A stretch of 64,000 nucleotides of DNA, from the NCBI RefSeq assembly GCF_947500075.1, contig NZ_CANMQS010000009.1, forward strand, positions 1-64,000, given 5' to 3'. The position numbers and the translations under genes were made by a program. The notes below the pieces were generated by a model. The model was given only the letters and a program-made list of their open reading frames with translations, was not told the DNA's origin and made no database searches. The stretch's first letter is position 1. Each line of letters starts with the position of its first letter. This DNA is from an uncultured Sulfitobacter sp. GTDB lineage: Bacteria; Pseudomonadota; Alphaproteobacteria; Rhodobacterales; Rhodobacteraceae. Shown piece after piece: positions 42,221-52,041 of this stretch.

Positions 42221-43248
42221 TCCGCGCAGATGATATGGAGCATTGCCGGGCGGTGATCCGCACCGGGTCCCTGTCGTTTCACACGGCGAGCAAGCTGTTG
42301 CCTGCATCGGTGCGCGATCCGGCCTTGGCGCTTTATGCGTTTTGCCGGTTGGCGGATGATGAGGTGGACGAGGGCGATCACAAGGCGCGTGCTGTTCTGT
42401 CGTTGCGGGATCGGCTGGACGCGGCCTATGCCGGGCGGCCGCGCAATGCGCCGGAGGACCGGGCGTTTGCGGCGATCATTGAGGAATTCGATATGCCACG
42501 CGCCTTGCCGGAGGCGTTGCTGGAAGGCCTGGCGTGGGATGCGTCGGAACGGCGGTATGACACGCTCTCTGGTGTGATTGATTATTCCGCACGTGTGGCG
42601 TCGGCTGTGGGGGCGATGATGTGCGTGTTGATGCGGGTGCGGGATGCGGATGCGCTGGCACGGGCCTGTGATCTGGGTGTAGCGATGCAGTTGACGAATA
42701 TCGCCCGCGATGTGGGTGAGGACGCCCGCGCAGGGCGGCTTTATCTGCCGCTGGACTGGGTGCGGGACGCGGGGCTGACGCCGGATGCGTTCATGGCGCA
42801 GCGCGTGGCGACGCCCCAGACCAAGCGCATGGTGCGGCGGCTGCTGGCGGAGGCGCACAGGCTCTATATCAGGTCAGAAGCGGGGATTGCAGCACTGCCG
42901 CTGTCGGCGCGGTCGGGCATATTCGCGGCGCGGTTTGTCTATGCCGGGATCGGCAAGGAGCTGCGGCGCAACGGTTATGACAGCGTCACGCGGCGCGCCC
43001 ACACCAGCAAGGTGCAGAAGCTGGGTTGGGTGGCGCAATCGGGGCTGCGGGCCGCAGGCTCTGTGGTGATGCCGCAATCGCCGGTGATTTTCGCGCGGGC
43101 TTTGCCTGAGGTTCAGTTTCTGGTAGATGCCGCATCTGCCGGACAGATCGGAGCAGGGCAGGGCCGGACGGCCGCTTTGCTGGATGTGCTGGCGGATCTG
43201 GATGCGCGCAGTTCTGCGCCATCCTCCACGCAGATGGCGGCGGAGTAA
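42217..43248 (+). CDS. crtB: 15-cis-phytoene synthase
   Basis: A 343-residue squalene/phytoene synthase family enzyme that joins two geranylgeranyl diphosphates. The Asp-rich motifs ADDEVDEGD (about 46) and NIARDVGEDARAGRLYLP (about 163) are present. It is co-transcribed with crtI and followed by tspO. Confidence 0.96.
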   Translation: MIRADDMEHCRAVIRTGSLSFHTASKLLPASVRDPALALYAFCRLADDEVDEGDHKARAVLSLRDRLDAAYAGRPRNAPEDRAFAAIIEEFDMPRALPEALLEGLAWDASERRYDTLSGVIDYSARVASAVGAMMCVLMRVRDADALARACDLGVAMQLTNIARDVGEDARAGRLYLPLDWVRDAGLTPDAFMAQRVATPQTKRMVRRLLAEAHRLYIRSEAGIAALPLSARSGIFAARFVYAGIGKELRRNGYDSVTRRAHTSKVQKLGWVAQSGLRAAGSVVMPQSPVIFARALPEVQFLVDAASAGQIGAGQGRTAALLDVLADLDARSSAPSSTQMAAE

Positions 43249-43267
43249 CGCCGCAACGGGGGCGGCC

Positions 43268-43747
43268 ATGGATTTTGCACTTTTCGGGATTTTCCTGCTG
43301 GCCTGTGGTGCCGCAGGTGCGACGGGCGCGGTGTTTCAGCCGGGCGCGTGGTACAAGCAACTGGCCAAGCCGGACTGGACCCCGCCGGATTGGGTGTTTC
43401 CGGTGGTCTGGACCAGCATCTATCTGTTGATCTCTTTTGCGGGCATGCGCGTGGCGCTGCTGGAGGGGAATGCCTATGCGATGGCATTCTGGGCGGCGCA
43501 GGCCGGGTTCTCGACCCTCTGGACGCCGGTGTTTTTCGGGTTGCGGCGGCTGAAAGGCGCGCTCTTGGTGATGGTGCCATTGTGGCTGTCGGTGGCCGGG
43601 GCAACCTGGGCGCATTTGCAGCTGGACCTGTTGGCCGGGTTGGCCTTTGTGCCCTATCTCATCTGGGTCAGTGTGGCGGCAGCCCTGAACGCGAGTGTCT
43701 GGCGGCTGAACCCCGGTGTGAAGCCAATTGTGCCGTCCGAGGTGTAG
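43268..43747 (+). CDS. tspO: tryptophan-rich sensory protein TspO (CrtK)
   Basis: A 159-residue five-helix membrane protein of the TspO/MBR family (WYKQLAKPDWTPPDWVFPVVW, about 34-54; GLRRLKGAL). In Rhodobacter it lies in the outer membrane and modulates photosynthesis gene expression, probably through porphyrin binding or export. It follows crtB in the same order as in Rhodobacter. The ATG at 43268 was preferred because upstream starts lie inside crtB. Confidence 0.94.
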   Translation: MDFALFGIFLLACGAAGATGAVFQPGAWYKQLAKPDWTPPDWVFPVVWTSIYLLISFAGMRVALLEGNAYAMAFWAAQAGFSTLWTPVFFGLRRLKGALLVMVPLWLSVAGATWAHLQLDLLAGLAFVPYLIWVSVAAALNASVWRLNPGVKPIVPSEV

Positions 43748-43781
43748 CGCATCATCGTTGGTGCGGTGCATGGGGCCGGTG

Positions 43782-43812
43782 TCGCGCTGGGATATTTATG
43801 GCCAAAAAGAGG
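43782..43812 (-). repeat. short intergenic element resembling the bchN-bchB gap
   Basis: On the minus strand CTCTTTTTGGCC, ATAAATATCCC and AGCGCGAC follow one another. The bchN-bchB gap (about 15682-15713) has CTCTTTTCTCC, AAAAATATCCC and GGGAGCGCGAGG in the same order. It lies in the gap between the convergent tspO and crtC genes. Confidence 0.4.
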
Positions 43813-43826
43813 GGCGGCGTGGTCGC

Positions 43827-44765
43827 CTAGAACTGCCAGCCTGCGCGTCTGGGGACACGGACGGCGAGCATCGGTTTGAGAAGGGGGTTGGCATAGCGAT
43901 TGAGGTCGAGCGCTTCGTGCACGCCGGAGGTTTTTTCGCCGTTGATCTGGGTTTCCACCACGGAGCGAGAGTAGAATGGTGCATCCAGCATCGCCTTGGT
44001 CTGGCGCGGCATGGTACCGGGATCAGCACGGGTTTCGCGGCGCAGCGCCCAGAGGGTGCGTTTGAACGGGGTGCGCGGTGGGGCGTCGATCATGCGGGCC
44101 TGCCCGTTTTGATCGAAGGCGATGGCGGCTTCAAGCGATGTGCCATCGCGGCGGGTGGCGTCGTAGAAGCAGGTCGCGCCCTGCCGGGTCGGGTAGCGGC
44201 CCCATGTCCAATAGCTGAAATCAGTCTCTAACGGGCGCGTTCCGAAGTTGGCGTCGAAGTATCCGTGCCCGTCGAACTGCCAGCCCTTTGCCTCAAGCGC
44301 GACGTTGATCCGGCTGACGGGCGCGAAGGGGCGCCAGACATGGGCGCCGTCGCGGGTGAGGGGGAGTTCGACGTTTGTGATGGCTTCGGGTGTCACCGTG
44401 ATCTGGCCGCGCATGCGGGAGATCAGCGGCAAAGAGGAGACTTCGTTGATGTCGATGATCAGTGCGCTGCCGGTCCAGCGCATCGAGGATGGGCCAACGG
44501 TGAAGCTGTCTGGCGTGGTGCGCAGGGCGGATGTGCCGCGATCCGTCATCGCGAAGCGCCCGCCGGCTCCGTAGGTCGCCACGTTCATGCAGCAGTGGTT
44601 GGCCGGCGTATGCCGCCCTGACCATGCGTACCAGGGGGAGAAAACAGACCCTATGAAGCCGATGATTGAGACGGCGCGTGTGCCATCGTCGGAGACGCCG
44701 TCGATGTACCACCATGCGTAGCCACCCGGTGGGGGGGAGAGGTCAAATGCAGGTCTCTGATCATC
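43827..44765 (-). CDS. crtC: hydroxyneurosporene synthase / carotenoid 1,2-hydratase CrtC (5' end uncertain)
   Basis: The protein adds water to the 1,2 double bond of acyclic carotenoids. Recognisable sequence runs from PPPGGYAWWYIDGVSDDG through GFIGSVFSPWYAWSG, the ANFGTRPLETDFSYWTWGR core and the C-terminus. The start cannot be fixed: in this frame I find no ATG, GTG or TTG near the family N-terminus, only CTG or ATC-type codons, and the next upstream ATG (45041) lies deep inside crtD. The given 5' coordinate is where the frame meets the MIRD codons of crtD. Either a rare start codon, a shorter protein or a frameshift at the seven-C run (44731-44737) is involved. Confidence 0.8.
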   Translation of the reverse strand, partial: DDQRPAFDLSPPPGGYAWWYIDGVSDDGTRAVSIIGFIGSVFSPWYAWSGRHTPANHCCMNVATYGAGGRFAMTDRGTSALRTTPDSFTVGPSSMRWTGSALIIDINEVSSLPLISRMRGQITVTPEAITNVELPLTRDGAHVWRPFAPVSRINVALEAKGWQFDGHGYFDANFGTRPLETDFSYWTWGRYPTRQGATCFYDATRRDGTSLEAAIAFDQNGQARMIDAPPRTPFKRTLWALRRETRADPGTMPRQTKAMLDAPFYSRSVVETQINGEKTSGVHEALDLNRYANPLLKPMLAVRVPRRAGWQF

Positions 44766-46225
44766 GCCGCGGCCGCATGCGCGCCGCAGAGTGTCGCCAT
44801 CGGGATCCCCGCCCCCGGATGCACGCCGCCGCCCACCAGATACAAGCCCGGTATCCGGCTGCGCACTGTCGGGCGCTTGAAAGCTGCCATCATCCCATGT
44901 GGCGATCGGCCGTAAAGGGCGCCGTTGCTGGCCGGGAACATCGCTGCGAAGCCCTGCGGCATGGTGAGGCTGTCGGGCGGGGGTGTCGGGCTGAAGCGCA
45001 GGCCGAAATCCTGCAATTGCGCCATGATCCGGGTGTGACATGTGTCTTTCTCCTCAGCCGTGAGTGCGGTGCGGTCGGCCACGGGTGGCGCGTTCATGAT
45101 GATTTCAAAGCGTTCCGGCCCGGTGGGGGGCTGGCCCCCGAAACGGTCCTGCGCGCAGACGTACAGGGTTGCGTCCTGCGGGATGTCCCCTTGGGCGATG
45201 GGCCCGAATTCAGTGGCGGGGTCATCGCAGAAGAACACGTTGTGCGCCGCCAGATCGATGCCTGTCACTTCAGCCGCGAAGCTGTGCACACAGGCCGACA
45301 GGCTGCGCGGGCTGGTTGTTTCCGGCTCCACCGCGCGGGCAACATCGTTGCCCAGCATGCCAATCGCAATGGCGCGCGGGTCGCCGTTGAAGCAGATGGC
45401 ATCAACCGCGATGCGCCCCGCGTCGGTGATGAGCGCTTTGGGCTGGCCCTCTTCCATGTCGATACGGCTGACGTGGGCGTTGTAGTGAAAGCGCGCGCCA
45501 AGGGCCGTGGCACGCGCCGCGATGGCGCAGGCCAGCTGGTGCATCCCGCCTGTCACATGCCAGACGCCTTGCGATTCGGCGAAAGCGATCAGGCTGAGCA
45601 AGGCCGGAGAGGCGTCGGGCCGGCCGCCCACATAGGTGGCGTAGCGGCCAAAAAGCTGTGCGAGCCTGGGTTCAGAAAAGAGCCGCTCAAGGTTCTGTGC
45701 CATGGTCCGGTGCGGGGCCATGGCGGGGATCAGGTGAGGGCGGCGCATGATCTGTGCGGTCATCGACAGCAGTGATGGGGCTGCCGTGCGCATCATGGGT
45801 GCGTCAAACGCCTCGAACAATTTCGCGGTTTGGGCGTGGAATGCAGTGAACTCCCGTGCGGCTTTGTGCCCGAAGGTTTGTTCCACCGCATCTATACTTG
45901 CGTCGGTATCGGCAAACAGATCCAGCGTGGTCCCGTCGCGCCAGAAGTGGCGGGCAAGGGTTTCTTCCCGCGTCAGGGTCACATGGTCTGACAAGGCGCT
46001 GCCGGTTTCGGCGAAAAGCGCCTCGAACACATGTTTCATGGTCAGGACGGTGGGGCCGGCATCGACGGGCCCGGCCACGGAAGGCAAGGTGCGCATTTTG
46101 CCGCCCGGTGTGCTGTGTCGTTCAAACACAGACACCCGCGCGCCGACATGGGCAAGGCGCAGGGCAGTCGACAGCCCGCCAATGCCTGCGCCGATGATGG
46201 CGATGTGAGGCGCGGGATGTGTCAT
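44651..46225 (-). CDS. crtD: 1-hydroxycarotenoid 3,4-desaturase CrtD
   Basis: A 524-residue FAD desaturase of the CrtI family. The N-terminal FAD motif is IIGAGIGGLSTALRLAHVGA, and the C-terminal signature GLYLVGGGVHPGAGIPMATLCG is intact. The last about 37 residues (after AAAMIRD) are read in the overlap with crtC and look unlike a conserved domain. It is divergent from crtE with two PpsR sites between; one covers its start codon. Confidence 0.94.
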   Translation of the reverse strand: MTHPAPHIAIIGAGIGGLSTALRLAHVGARVSVFERHSTPGGKMRTLPSVAGPVDAGPTVLTMKHVFEALFAETGSALSDHVTLTREETLARHFWRDGTTLDLFADTDASIDAVEQTFGHKAAREFTAFHAQTAKLFEAFDAPMMRTAAPSLLSMTAQIMRRPHLIPAMAPHRTMAQNLERLFSEPRLAQLFGRYATYVGGRPDASPALLSLIAFAESQGVWHVTGGMHQLACAIAARATALGARFHYNAHVSRIDMEEGQPKALITDAGRIAVDAICFNGDPRAIAIGMLGNDVARAVEPETTSPRSLSACVHSFAAEVTGIDLAAHNVFFCDDPATEFGPIAQGDIPQDATLYVCAQDRFGGQPPTGPERFEIIMNAPPVADRTALTAEEKDTCHTRIMAQLQDFGLRFSPTPPPDSLTMPQGFAAMFPASNGALYGRSPHGMMAAFKRPTVRSRIPGLYLVGGGVHPGAGIPMATLCGAHAAAAMIRDLHLTSPPHRVATHGGTSTASPTMAHAPSQSSAS

Positions 46226-46237
46226 TTTGTATGGACA
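46220..46237. promoter_or_regulatory. PpsR operator, crtD-crtE region, site 1
   Basis: TGTCATTTTGTATGGACA fits TGT-N12-ACA and overlaps the crtD start codon. Confidence 0.75.
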
Positions 46238-46252
46238 GTTTTCAGCAGCATG

Positions 46253-46270
46253 TGTCTAACTTAGTTGACA
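46253..46270. promoter_or_regulatory. PpsR operator, crtD-crtE region, site 2
   Basis: TGTCTAACTTAGTTGACA, exact TGT-N12-ACA with strong symmetry, 47 bp upstream of crtE. Confidence 0.9.
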
Positions 46271-46317
46271 CACGACGAGTCATCAATAGAGTAGATGCAG
46301 CCAATGGGAGAGTCTTC

Positions 46318-47202
46318 ATGGATGTCGCCGCGCGTATTGATACTGCGATCAACCAGGCCATTGCCTGTGCCCAGGCTGCGCCGTCGCCGGGAAAGCTCGC
46401 GTCTGCCCTGCATTATACTGTCACCCCGGGTGGGGCGCGGATCAGGCCGACGATCCTGATGTCTGTGGCGCTGGCCTGTGGGGACAAGAACCCGCGTCTG
46501 GCGGATGCGGCGGGGGCCGCGCTTGAGTTGATCCATTGCGCGTCGCTGGTCCATGACGATCTGCCCTGTTTTGATGACGCCGATACGCGGCGCGGCAAAC
46601 CCGCCGTGCATCGCGCCTTTGGAGAGCCATTGGCGGTGCTGACCGGCGACAGCCTGATCATCATGGCGTTTGAGGTGTTGGCGCGCGCCGCACCGGAAGA
46701 TCCGATGGCGGCTGTGAAGCTGATACAGCTGCTGGCCACGCGCACCGGGATGCCCAATGGCATTTGTGCCGGACAGGGCTGGGAGAGCGAGGAAGAGGTG
46801 AACCTGTCCGCCTATCACCGGGCCAAGACCGGCGCCTTGTTCATTGCTGCCACCCAGATGGGGGCGGTTGCCTCCGGAGAGGATGCGGAGCCTTGGGAAG
46901 AACTGGGCGCGCGCATCGGGGAGGCGTTTCAGGTCGCCGATGATCTGCGCGATGCGCTGTACGATGAAAAGACGTTGGGCAAGCCGGTGGGGCAGGACGA
47001 TCTGCACGGGCGCCCGAACGCGGTGACAGAACTGGGCATCGAAGGGGCGATTGAGCGGATGGGGCAGATCCTGACCGGTGCGATTTCATCGATCCCCAAG
47101 TGTCCGGGTGAAGCGCGGCTGGCGAAGCTGGTCACGGCTCAGGCACAGGCGTTGACGCCGATCAAGTTCCGGGCGGAGCGAAAGGCCGCACGGGGCGCGT
47201 AA
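46318..47202 (+). CDS. crtE: geranylgeranyl diphosphate synthase
   Basis: A 294-residue trans-prenyltransferase with the first Asp-rich motif HDDLPCFDDADTRRG and the second region FQVADDLRDALYD. It supplies C20 units for carotenoids and the bacteriochlorophyll tail. I chose ATG 46318 (MDVAARIDTAINQA), preceded by GGGAGAG; a frame from 46219 would run through the PpsR sites. The stop overlaps crtF (TAATG). Confidence 0.95.
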   Translation: MDVAARIDTAINQAIACAQAAPSPGKLASALHYTVTPGGARIRPTILMSVALACGDKNPRLADAAGAALELIHCASLVHDDLPCFDDADTRRGKPAVHRAFGEPLAVLTGDSLIIMAFEVLARAAPEDPMAAVKLIQLLATRTGMPNGICAGQGWESEEEVNLSAYHRAKTGALFIAATQMGAVASGEDAEPWEELGARIGEAFQVADDLRDALYDEKTLGKPVGQDDLHGRPNAVTELGIEGAIERMGQILTGAISSIPKCPGEARLAKLVTAQAQALTPIKFRAERKAARGA

Positions 47203-48329
47203 TGGCGGATGTGCCGATTCCCCAAGGCAGGCGCGCAGGGTGGCAATGGCCGCAGATGCGCAAGCTGGTGGCGGCACGTGGATTTCAGAAATGGGCGGCG
47301 CGGAATGTTCTGACCCGGCGGATTGTCCGGGCCGAAGGTGAGGCGCTGTTTGATCTGGTTGCGGGGTTTTGCCACTCGCAGATTTTGCAGGCGCTGGTCG
47401 CCTTTGACATTCCCGCCCGGCTGATGAACGGACCTGCGGGTGCGGAGGCTTTGGCGCGTCAGGCTGGCGTGCCCGAAGACCGGATGCTGGTGCTGCTGCG
47501 CGCCGGTGTTGCGCTGGGGCTGCTCAAGCAGAAACGCGCAGGCCGCTTTGCCTTGTCCAGACGTGGTGCCGCGTTGGTCGGGGTGCCGGGCTTGCAGCAG
47601 ATGATCCGACATCACGATGTGCTCTACCGTGATCTGTCAGATCCAGTCGCGTTTTTCAGGGGGGAAACACAGCCGGAGCTTGCCGGGTTCTGGCCCTATG
47701 TCTTTGGCGGTGAGGTCGGTCCGCAAGACGCGGCGACCTACTCTGACCTGATGGCGCAGAGCCAGCTGTTGGTGGCGGATGACACGCTGGATGCGGTGAA
47801 CCTGTCCGGGGTCACGCGGCTGATGGATGTGGGCGGCGGCACGGGCGCGTTTCTGACGCAAGTTGGCGCGCGGCATGCGGAGCTGTCGCTGACCTTGTTT
47901 GATCTGCCCGCCGTGGTGCCGGAGGCCGAAGCACGATTCGCATCTGCGGGGTTGACCGACCGGACGAGAATCATGCCGGGCTCTTTCCGGTCCGATGCGC
48001 TGCCTGCCGGGGCTGATGCGATCTCTCTCATTCGGGTGCTCTACGATCATACGGATGAGACGGTCGCTGATCTGCTGGCCAAGTGTTTTGCCGCGTTGCC
48101 GGACGGCGGGCGGCTGATCGTGTCGGAGCCGATGCGCGGCGGCGCTGCGCCGGAACGCGCGGGAGACGCCTATTTTGCGCTCTATACGCTGGCGATGGGC
48201 ACGGGCAAGGCCCGGTCCGCTGATGAAATCGCCGCGCTCTGCGCGCAGGCAGGTTTCGCGGACATCCAGAAACCGGCGTCGCGCAGGCCGTTTGTGACGC
48301 GCTGCGTGACGGCTGTAAAGAAAAGCTGA
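47202..48329 (+). CDS. crtF: hydroxyneurosporene O-methyltransferase CrtF
   Basis: A 375-residue SAM methyltransferase that O-methylates the 1-hydroxyl of demethylspheroidene-type carotenoids. An N-terminal winged-helix dimerisation region precedes the SAM motif LMDVGGGTGAFLTQVG. The end VTAVKKS is followed 3 bp later by the first bchC-region PpsR site. Confidence 0.94.
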   Translation: MADVPIPQGRRAGWQWPQMRKLVAARGFQKWAARNVLTRRIVRAEGEALFDLVAGFCHSQILQALVAFDIPARLMNGPAGAEALARQAGVPEDRMLVLLRAGVALGLLKQKRAGRFALSRRGAALVGVPGLQQMIRHHDVLYRDLSDPVAFFRGETQPELAGFWPYVFGGEVGPQDAATYSDLMAQSQLLVADDTLDAVNLSGVTRLMDVGGGTGAFLTQVGARHAELSLTLFDLPAVVPEAEARFASAGLTDRTRIMPGSFRSDALPAGADAISLIRVLYDHTDETVADLLAKCFAALPDGGRLIVSEPMRGGAAPERAGDAYFALYTLAMGTGKARSADEIAALCAQAGFADIQKPASRRPFVTRCVTAVKKS

Positions 48330-48332
48330 CAA

Positions 48333-48350
48333 TGTCACTTGTGATTGACA
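48333..48350. promoter_or_regulatory. PpsR operator upstream of bchC, site 1
   Basis: TGTCACTTGTGATTGACA, exact TGT-N12-ACA. Confidence 0.9.
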
Positions 48351-48358
48351 GTTATGAG

Positions 48359-48376
48359 TGTCAGATTTAGTTTACA
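48359..48376. promoter_or_regulatory. PpsR operator upstream of bchC, site 2
   Basis: TGTCAGATTTAGTTTACA, exact TGT-N12-ACA, 8 bp after site 1, so the two dimers would sit side by side. It should control bchCXYZ and, by readthrough, puf. Confidence 0.9.
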
Positions 48377-48446
48377 TATATCGCCTTGCGCGAAGTGAGT
48401 CCTTTTCGAAGGCCTTTCGCGCAAAGACCACCAGAGGGGAGGACCT

Positions 48447-49388
48447 GTGCAAACCACTGCCGTGATCCTGAATGGGCCTAAAGATCTGGGTCTTGACGCA
48501 TTGAACGTCACGCCGCCCGGTGCGGGTGACCTCGTGGTGCGGGTAAGTCATTCCGGTATCTCGACGGGCACGGAGAAACTTCTGTGGTCAGGTGCGATGC
48601 CTCCTTTTCCCGGCATGGGCTATCCTTTGGTCCCCGGTTACGAAGCCGCTGGCGAAGTGATCCACGCGGGATCGCAGACCGCGTTCAAAGTGGGCGACCG
48701 GGTTTTTGTGCCGGGTGCGAATTGCTTTGAAGGGGCGTTTGGACTGTTTGGGGGCGCGGCAAGTCTGCTGGTCACCGATGCGCAACGGGTCACACGGATT
48801 GATCCCGCTCTCGGGGCGGAAGGCGCATTGCTGGCCCTCGCCGCGACGGCGCGCCATGCGATGGCAGGGCCGGGCAAATCCGTGCCGGATCTGATTGTGG
48901 GCCACGGCGTGCTGGGCCGTTTGCTGGCCCGCCTGACAATTGCAGCAGGCGCGCCTGCGCCCACCGTTTGGGAAATTGACCCGGCCCGCACGCAAGGTGC
49001 GCAAGGTTATGACGTGCTGAACGCCGACACCGATCCGCGTCGGGACTACACCTCCATCTATGACGCCACGGGGCAAGCTGGCCTGCTGGGCGATTTGATT
49101 GGCCGTCTGCAAAAGGGCGGAGAGATTGTGCTTGCCGGGTTTTATCCGGAGCCGATCAGTTTTGCCTTCCCGCCGGCCTTCATGAAGGAAGCGCGGTTTC
49201 GCATCGCGGCGGAATGGACACCTGACGATTTGCTGGCGACCCGGTCGCTGGTGGAAAGCGGCACGCTCAGCCTGGGTGATCTGATCACGCATCGCGCGGC
49301 GGCGGCGGATGCCCCTGCGGCCTACGCCCGCGCCTTTGACGACCCGGCTTGCCTGAAAATGATCCTCGACTGGAAAGGTCACGCATGA
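48447..49388 (+). CDS. bchC: bacteriochlorophyllide a dehydrogenase BchC
   Basis: A 313-residue medium-chain dehydrogenase-like enzyme that oxidises the 3-hydroxyethyl group to acetyl. It starts with GTG after GAGGGGAGGA. Visible are [23 protein letters not shown] and [14 protein letters not shown] in the nucleotide-binding part. It leads the bchCXYZ-puf transcription unit and overlaps bchX by 4 bp. Confidence 0.95.
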   Translation: MQTTAVILNGPKDLGLDALNVTPPGAGDLVVRVSHSGISTGTEKLLWSGAMPPFPGMGYPLVPGYEAAGEVIHAGSQTAFKVGDRVFVPGANCFEGAFGLFGGAASLLVTDAQRVTRIDPALGAEGALLALAATARHAMAGPGKSVPDLIVGHGVLGRLLARLTIAAGAPAPTVWEIDPARTQGAQGYDVLNADTDPRRDYTSIYDATGQAGLLGDLIGRLQKGGEIVLAGFYPEPISFAFPPAFMKEARFRIAAEWTPDDLLATRSLVESGTLSLGDLITHRAAAADAPAAYARAFDDPACLKMILDWKGHA

Positions 49389-50404
49389 CACTCGATATTC
49401 CCAATCTCAAGGATGGTGGCACCATCAAGGATTTCGACCAGCGCCTGCGCGACGAGGCGCATGAGGACTTCGCTGACATCGTGGTGGAGGAGCCGACCTC
49501 CAAAACACAGATCATCGCGATCTATGGCAAAGGCGGGATCGGGAAGAGTTTCACACTGGCCAACCTCAGCCACATGATGGCGGAGCAGGGCAAGCGGGTT
49601 CTGCTGATCGGTTGTGATCCCAAGTCCGACACCACATCGCTGCTGTTTGGTGGCAAGGCCTGCCCGACGATCATCGAAACCTCCACCCGCAAAAAGCTGG
49701 CGGGTGAAGAGGTGAAGATTGGCGACGTCTGTTTCAAACGCGGCGGTGTATTCGCGATGGAGCTGGGCGGCCCGGAAGTCGGTCGCGGCTGTGGCGGGCG
49801 CGGGATCATTCACGGGTTTGAACTTCTGGAGAAGCTGGGCTTTCACGATTGGGATTTCGATTATGTTCTACTGGATTTTCTGGGCGACGTGGTCTGCGGT
49901 GGTTTTGGCCTGCCAATCGCACGTGATATGGCGCAGAAGGTTATCCTCGTCGCGTCAAACGATCTGCAATCTCTTTACGTCGCCAACAACGTCTGTTCGG
50001 CGGTCGAATACTTCCGCAAGCTGGGCGGAAACGTGGGTGTCGCGGGGTTGGTAATCAACAAGGACGACGGGTCCGGAGAGGCCGCGGCCTTTGCCGAAGC
50101 GGTGGACATTCCGGTGCTGGCCGCCATTCCGCAGGACGATGACCTGCGCAAGAAATCTGCCAATTACCAGATCGTCGGCACGATGGAGAGCCAATGGGGT
50201 TCGCTGTTTGCGGCCCTCGGTGATGAAGTTGCCGTGGCACCCCCCGTGAGGCCTACGCCGCTGGATCAGGACGGTTTGCTGGGGCTGTTTGATGCCTCGG
50301 AAACCGGCGGCGACGTGGTGCTGGAACCGGCCACCGATCAGGACATGCGCGGCAAGAACGCGGCCCCCAAGGCGAGCCTGGAGGTTGTCTACGACGATGT
50401 CTGA
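49385..50404 (+). CDS. bchX: chlorophyllide reductase iron protein BchX
   Basis: A 339-residue NifH-like ATPase, the electron donor to BchYZ. The P-loop is [16 protein letters not shown], and the cluster cysteines lie in GRGCGGRG and [10 protein letters not shown]. It is longer than BchL, with the N-terminal extension usual for BchX. It overlaps bchY by 8 bp. Confidence 0.97.
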   Translation: MTLDIPNLKDGGTIKDFDQRLRDEAHEDFADIVVEEPTSKTQIIAIYGKGGIGKSFTLANLSHMMAEQGKRVLLIGCDPKSDTTSLLFGGKACPTIIETSTRKKLAGEEVKIGDVCFKRGGVFAMELGGPEVGRGCGGRGIIHGFELLEKLGFHDWDFDYVLLDFLGDVVCGGFGLPIARDMAQKVILVASNDLQSLYVANNVCSAVEYFRKLGGNVGVAGLVINKDDGSGEAAAFAEAVDIPVLAAIPQDDDLRKKSANYQIVGTMESQWGSLFAALGDEVAVAPPVRPTPLDQDGLLGLFDASETGGDVVLEPATDQDMRGKNAAPKASLEVVYDDV

Positions 50405-51977
50405 GCGCACCGGATATAACGTGTCCTACGATGACGTGGGCGAGGTGCGGATTGATGAAGCCTCTCACGGGGCTGATTTGCCGCCGGTTGTCGATGCGCC
50501 TGCCGCCGAAGGCATGTGCGGATCGCGCGGCACGCTTGAAGAAGCGGCGCGTTCGGCGGGCAAATCCGATGTGCTGGATCAATACGCCAAGGATTACCCC
50601 AAGGGCCCCCATGATCAGCCGCAGTCGATGTGTCCTGCGTTTGGATCGCTGCGTGTGGGTCTGCGGATGAAGCGCACGGCGACGATCCTGAGCGGTTCGG
50701 CCTGTTGCGTATATGGTCTGACGTTTGTGTCGCACTTCTATGGCGCGCGGCGTTCCGTTGGATATGTGCCGTTCAATTCCGAGACTTTGGTGACCGGCAA
50801 GCTGTTCGAAGATATCCGCGAGGCGGTGCACGATGTTGCCGATCCCGCGAAGCTCGACGCGATTGTCGTGACGAACCTTTGTGTGCCGACGGCGTCCGGT
50901 GTGCCACTGCGGCTGCTGCCCGAAGAGATTGACGGCGTGCGCGTGGTGGGCATCGACGTCCCCGGTTTTGGCATCCCGACCCACGCAGAAGCCAAGGACG
51001 TGCTGGCCGGCGCGATGCTGAATTATGCCCGGCGGGAGATTGAGGCGGGGCCGGTGGCCATGCCCGAAGGCGGTCGCGCGGATCGTCCGCAGGTCGCCCT
51101 GATGGGAGAGATGTTCCCGGCTGATCCAATGATGATTGGCCAGATGCTGGCGCCCATGGGGCTGGGCGCGGGGCCGGTCGTGCCATGCCGAGAATGGCGT
51201 GAGTTGTACGCAGCGCTTGATTGCGGTGTCGCGGCGGCGATCCATCCTTTCTACACCGCGAGTGTGCGGGAGTTTCAGGCGGCAGGGCGCACTGTTGTCG
51301 GCTCTGCCCCCGTGGGCCATGACGGCACCGCCGCGTGGCTGGCGGCGATTGGCGATGCTTACAACATTTCCGCAGACAAGATCGCTGCGGCGCAAAACGC
51401 CTGCCTGCCTGCGATCAAGGGCGCGCTGGGTGGCGCGCCGATTGACGGGACGATCACGCTCTCGGGCTATGAGGGCAGCGAATTGCTGGTCGCGCGGCTG
51501 ATGATCGAAAGCGGTGCGGATGTTCCTTATGTGGGCACGGCCTGTCCCAAGACGGAATGGTCAGCGGCGGATGCGGAATGGCTTGAAGCGCGCGGTGTGA
51601 AAGTGAAGTTCCGTGCGTCACTGGAAGACGATTGCGCTGCGATGGAGGCGATCCAGCCTGATCTGGCAATCGGCACCACGCCTGTTGTCCAGAAGGGCAA
51701 GGAGCTGGGCATCCCCTCGCTCTATTTCACCAACCTGATTTCCGCGCGGCCCCTGATGGGTGTCGCGGGCGCGGGCTCCCTGGCGCAGGTGGTGAATGCC
51801 GCCATGGCGAACAAGGACCGCATGGATCACATGAAAGCGTTCTTTGAAGGCGTGGGTGCGGGTGACACTGCGGGCGTCTGGGAAGGCAGCCCGAACGTGC
51901 AGCCGCAGTTCCGCGCGCAGAATTTGAAGAAGCTGGAAAAGCAGGCGAGGGCGGCGAAGGCCGCGCAAATGATATGA
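50397..51977 (+). CDS. bchY: chlorophyllide reductase subunit Y
   Basis: A 526-residue nitrogenase-like subunit that, with BchZ, reduces ring B of chlorophyllide. The cluster-binding region includes [15 protein letters not shown] and [23 protein letters not shown] 50397 lies within the bchX end. A 64-bp gap precedes bchZ. Confidence 0.97.
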   Translation: MSERTGYNVSYDDVGEVRIDEASHGADLPPVVDAPAAEGMCGSRGTLEEAARSAGKSDVLDQYAKDYPKGPHDQPQSMCPAFGSLRVGLRMKRTATILSGSACCVYGLTFVSHFYGARRSVGYVPFNSETLVTGKLFEDIREAVHDVADPAKLDAIVVTNLCVPTASGVPLRLLPEEIDGVRVVGIDVPGFGIPTHAEAKDVLAGAMLNYARREIEAGPVAMPEGGRADRPQVALMGEMFPADPMMIGQMLAPMGLGAGPVVPCREWRELYAALDCGVAAAIHPFYTASVREFQAAGRTVVGSAPVGHDGTAAWLAAIGDAYNISADKIAAAQNACLPAIKGALGGAPIDGTITLSGYEGSELLVARLMIESGADVPYVGTACPKTEWSAADAEWLEARGVKVKFRASLEDDCAAMEAIQPDLAIGTTPVVQKGKELGIPSLYFTNLISARPLMGVAGAGSLAQVVNAAMANKDRMDHMKAFFEGVGAGDTAGVWEGSPNVQPQFRAQNLKKLEKQARAAKAAQMI

Positions 51978-52041
51978 GCGGCGCGTTTCATCATATCCCC
52001 GCCGTAGGGTGTGCATTCATGCGCACCAAGGCAGGTGCCCA

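Noticed and set aside
43827..45041. 404-codon version of crtC starting at ATG 45041
   Set aside because: The first about 90 residues lie in another frame of crtD and do not look like a CrtC N-terminus; they are a by-product of an open frame in GC-rich DNA.
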